A stretch of 15,297 bases of DNA from an uncultured Saprospiraceae bacterium (GTDB lineage: Bacteria; Bacteroidota; Bacteroidia; Chitinophagales; Saprospiraceae). The notes beneath the pieces are model-generated. The model saw nothing but the letters and a program-made list of their open reading frames with translations. It had not been told where the DNA came from and made no database searches. Below are positions 13,980-15,297 of this stretch, one piece after another. Both the position numbers and the translations under genes were made by a program. The stretch covers positions 1 to 15,297 of the forward strand of contig CALGLS010000167.1 in the NCBI GenBank assembly GCA_937959375.1, given 5' to 3'. Every line of letters starts with the position of its first letter. Within the stretch, counting starts at the first letter, position 1.

Positions 13980-14663
13980 ATGAAGATCGCAATCAAATTC
14001 TCATTTATGATTTTAGTGTTAGGCTTGGCACTTACTTCGTGTAAAAATAAAGCTGCAGGAGATAAAGCAAAAGTTGGAGAAGCTGTAGGTAAAGCTGCCG
14101 CTGCTGCTAACTCTGTTAGTTACGCAATCAATCCAGGAAGTAAAATTTACTGGACAGGTTCTAAGCCTGCTGGAACTCACTCTGGTACTATTGATATTGC
14201 AAAAGGTAAACTAGATGCTTCTAACAATGATATTTCAGGTGGGCAATTTATGCTTAACATGAACTCTATCACCGTTACAGATTTAAAAGCTGGAGATGGT
14301 AAAGAAGATTTAGAAGGACACTTAAAAGGTGTGTCTGAAGAAAATGCAGATCACTTTTTTAATGTAGCAACTTACCCAGATGCAACATTCACTATCACTA
14401 GTGTAGCTAAAGGTACTGATGGAAAAAATTCACATGTTATTACAGGTGACCTAACAATGAAAGGAAAAACAAAGAGTGTTTCTTTTCCTGCTAATGTTGT
14501 TATCGCTGGTGATAAAATCAATGCAACAGCTCCTGCGTTTACAGTCAACCGTACCGACTGGGGTATCAACTATGGTTCAAAGAGCGTTTTTGATGACTTG
14601 AAAGATAAGTTTATCAACGATGAAATTTCTTTGACTATTGATATGACTGCAACGAAAATGTAA
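13980..14663 (+). CDS. YceI-family lipoprotein
   Basis: The 227-residue product has a lipoprotein signal with lipobox LTSC (C21 acylated), then a Lys/Ala-rich linker (KNKAAGDKAKVGEAVGKAAAAA, about 22-43; only the pattern matters). A YceI domain follows from about residue 46: SVSYAINPGSKIYWTGSK, THSGTIDIAKGKLDAS, then GHLKGVSEENADHFFNVATYP with the family's typical phrase before TFTITSV, LTMKGKTKSVSFP, and the TVNRTDWGINYGS segment. YceI proteins are small beta-barrels that bind isoprenoid-type lipids in the periplasm; the exact ligand here is unknown. Length is normal for a lipidated version. It is monocistronic, with a palindrome-associated promoter and its own terminator. Confidence 0.92.
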   Translation: MKIAIKFSFMILVLGLALTSCKNKAAGDKAKVGEAVGKAAAAANSVSYAINPGSKIYWTGSKPAGTHSGTIDIAKGKLDASNNDISGGQFMLNMNSITVTDLKAGDGKEDLEGHLKGVSEENADHFFNVATYPDATFTITSVAKGTDGKNSHVITGDLTMKGKTKSVSFPANVVIAGDKINATAPAFTVNRTDWGINYGSKSVFDDLKDKFINDEISLTIDMTATKM

Positions 14664-14670
14664 GATACTT

Positions 14671-14731
14671 TAGACGTAAATTTTACGCTAAAGAAAAGGG
14701 CATCAGCATTAGTTGATGCTCTTTTTCTTTT
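14671..14731 (+). terminator. Terminator of yceI
   Basis: The main hairpin pairs about 14693-14705 with 14714-14726, including GCATCA/TGATGC and G-U pairs, around an eight-base loop, followed by CTTTT. A smaller hairpin CGTAA-ATT-TTACG lies just before it (14675-14687). The pair begins eight bases after the stop codon. Confidence 0.85.
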
Positions 14732-14806
14732 GGGAGAAGCGGAACTAAAATTATAAGCTAATTGTAGTTTTTCTATTCAAATAAAAGAATGCTAATAATT
14801 TTTCCC

Positions 14807-14814
14807 TACTTTAG
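14807..14814 (+). promoter_or_regulatory. Possible -7 element for the acyl-CoA synthetase gene (TACTTTAG)
   Basis: TACTTTAG differs from TAnnTTTG by one base and lies 38 bases before the ATG at 14852. It is downstream of the yceI terminator, so the synthetase gene should have its own promoter; this is the best candidate I see. Confidence 0.25.
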
Positions 14815-14851
14815 TTAAATAGAACCGCACTATCAACTACAGACAAACCTA

Positions 14852-15297
14852 ATGGAATATAGGCGACTATTCGATATTCTACCTTACCAATTAGCAAAGT
14901 ATCCTCAAAAGGAAGCTTTAGTTATGCGGCGTGATAGAAAGTGGTTGCCTTTCTCAACCAAGGCCTGTCTTGAGATGATCGACCGAGTAAGTGCTGGCTT
15001 GCTTAAGCTAGGGCTAAAGCGTGGAGACACCATTGGTATCATCACCGAAGGCGGGAGCCCTCAATGGAATTTTATAGACTTTGCTGCTCAGCAAATTGGA
15101 GCCATCCCCGTACCAATCCATGCACCAGTTACGATGGATGAGGTTCGTTATATTTTAAAAGATGCTGCGATCTCATTTGTACTAACAGGCAACAAATCGC
15201 TACACGAAAAAATACTAGAAGCTGATAAGTCTATTGGCAATCTAAACAACATATACTGTCTCGAAAAGAATGTAAATAAATCTCATTGGGATGATTT
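14852..15297 (+). CDS. AMP-forming long-chain acyl-CoA synthetase, N-terminal part (cut by window edge)
   Basis: An ATG at 14852 opens a frame that runs off the window, giving 148 residues beginning MEYRRLFDILPYQLAKYPQK. The content fits the N-terminal part of the ANL (acyl/aryl-CoA synthetase) superfamily: FSTKACLEMIDRVSAGLLKLGLKRGDTIGII, then NFIDFAAQQIGAIPVPIHAPVTMDEVRYILKDAAISFVLTG. This matches FadD/FAA1-type long-chain fatty acid:CoA ligases, which activate fatty acids with ATP through an acyl-AMP intermediate. The P-loop-like YTSGTTG motif and the adenylate-binding C-terminal domain would lie beyond the window, so substrate class is not certain. It follows yceI on the same strand but is separated by a terminator. 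Confidence 0.85.
   Translation, partial: MEYRRLFDILPYQLAKYPQKEALVMRRDRKWLPFSTKACLEMIDRVSAGLLKLGLKRGDTIGIITEGGSPQWNFIDFAAQQIGAIPVPIHAPVTMDEVRYILKDAAISFVLTGNKSLHEKILEADKSIGNLNNIYCLEKNVNKSHWDD

Overview
The window looks like chromosomal DNA from a member of the Bacteroidota, probably a marine, Saprospiria/Lewinella-like organism; the class is inference. The pointers are AT-rich sequence, upstream motifs matching the Bacteroidota -7 element TAnnTTTG, starts lacking obvious Shine-Dalgarno sites, two proteins with type IX secretion system (T9SS) C-terminal sorting domains (one of them a PorZ homologue), and a bacillithiol-synthesis enzyme (BshA). I see no rRNA, tRNA, CRISPR array, insertion sequence, integrase or phage gene.

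Layout. 1-2054 (minus): mreB, mreC and the start of mreD, tightly coupled, forming the cytoskeletal part of the rod-shape elongasome. A 364-base gap with a candidate mreB promoter follows. 2419-3690 (minus): an M16-type peptidase-fold protein lacking the zinc-binding HxxEH motif. 3691-3972: divergent control region with candidate promoters for both flanking genes, several hairpins and a perfect DnaA box. 3973-6328 (plus): dnaN (sliding clamp) with a strong terminator, then a small lipoprotein of unknown role and nadD. 6491-8836 (plus): porZ, convergent with bshA (8928-10082, minus) across a 44-base perfect palindrome. 10330-12618 (minus): a large mosaic T9SS-exported surface protein. 12842-13732 (plus): a MerR-family regulator with a degenerate cobalamin-binding domain and a TTG start. 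13980-14663 (plus): a YceI-family lipoprotein behind a 20-base palindrome. 14852-end (plus): the start of an AMP-forming acyl-CoA synthetase.

Most genes are conserved housekeeping or envelope functions rather than an accessory island. Envelope themes dominate: cell shape (MreBCD), T9SS attachment complex (PorZ) and a T9SS client, lipoproteins, and YceI. I found no clear undescribed multi-gene system. The observations most worth checking are the DnaA box(es) at dnaN, the cobalamin-site-degenerate MerR regulator beside a palindrome-controlled yceI, the catalytically dead M16 protein without a visible partner, and a cysteine cluster in PorZ.
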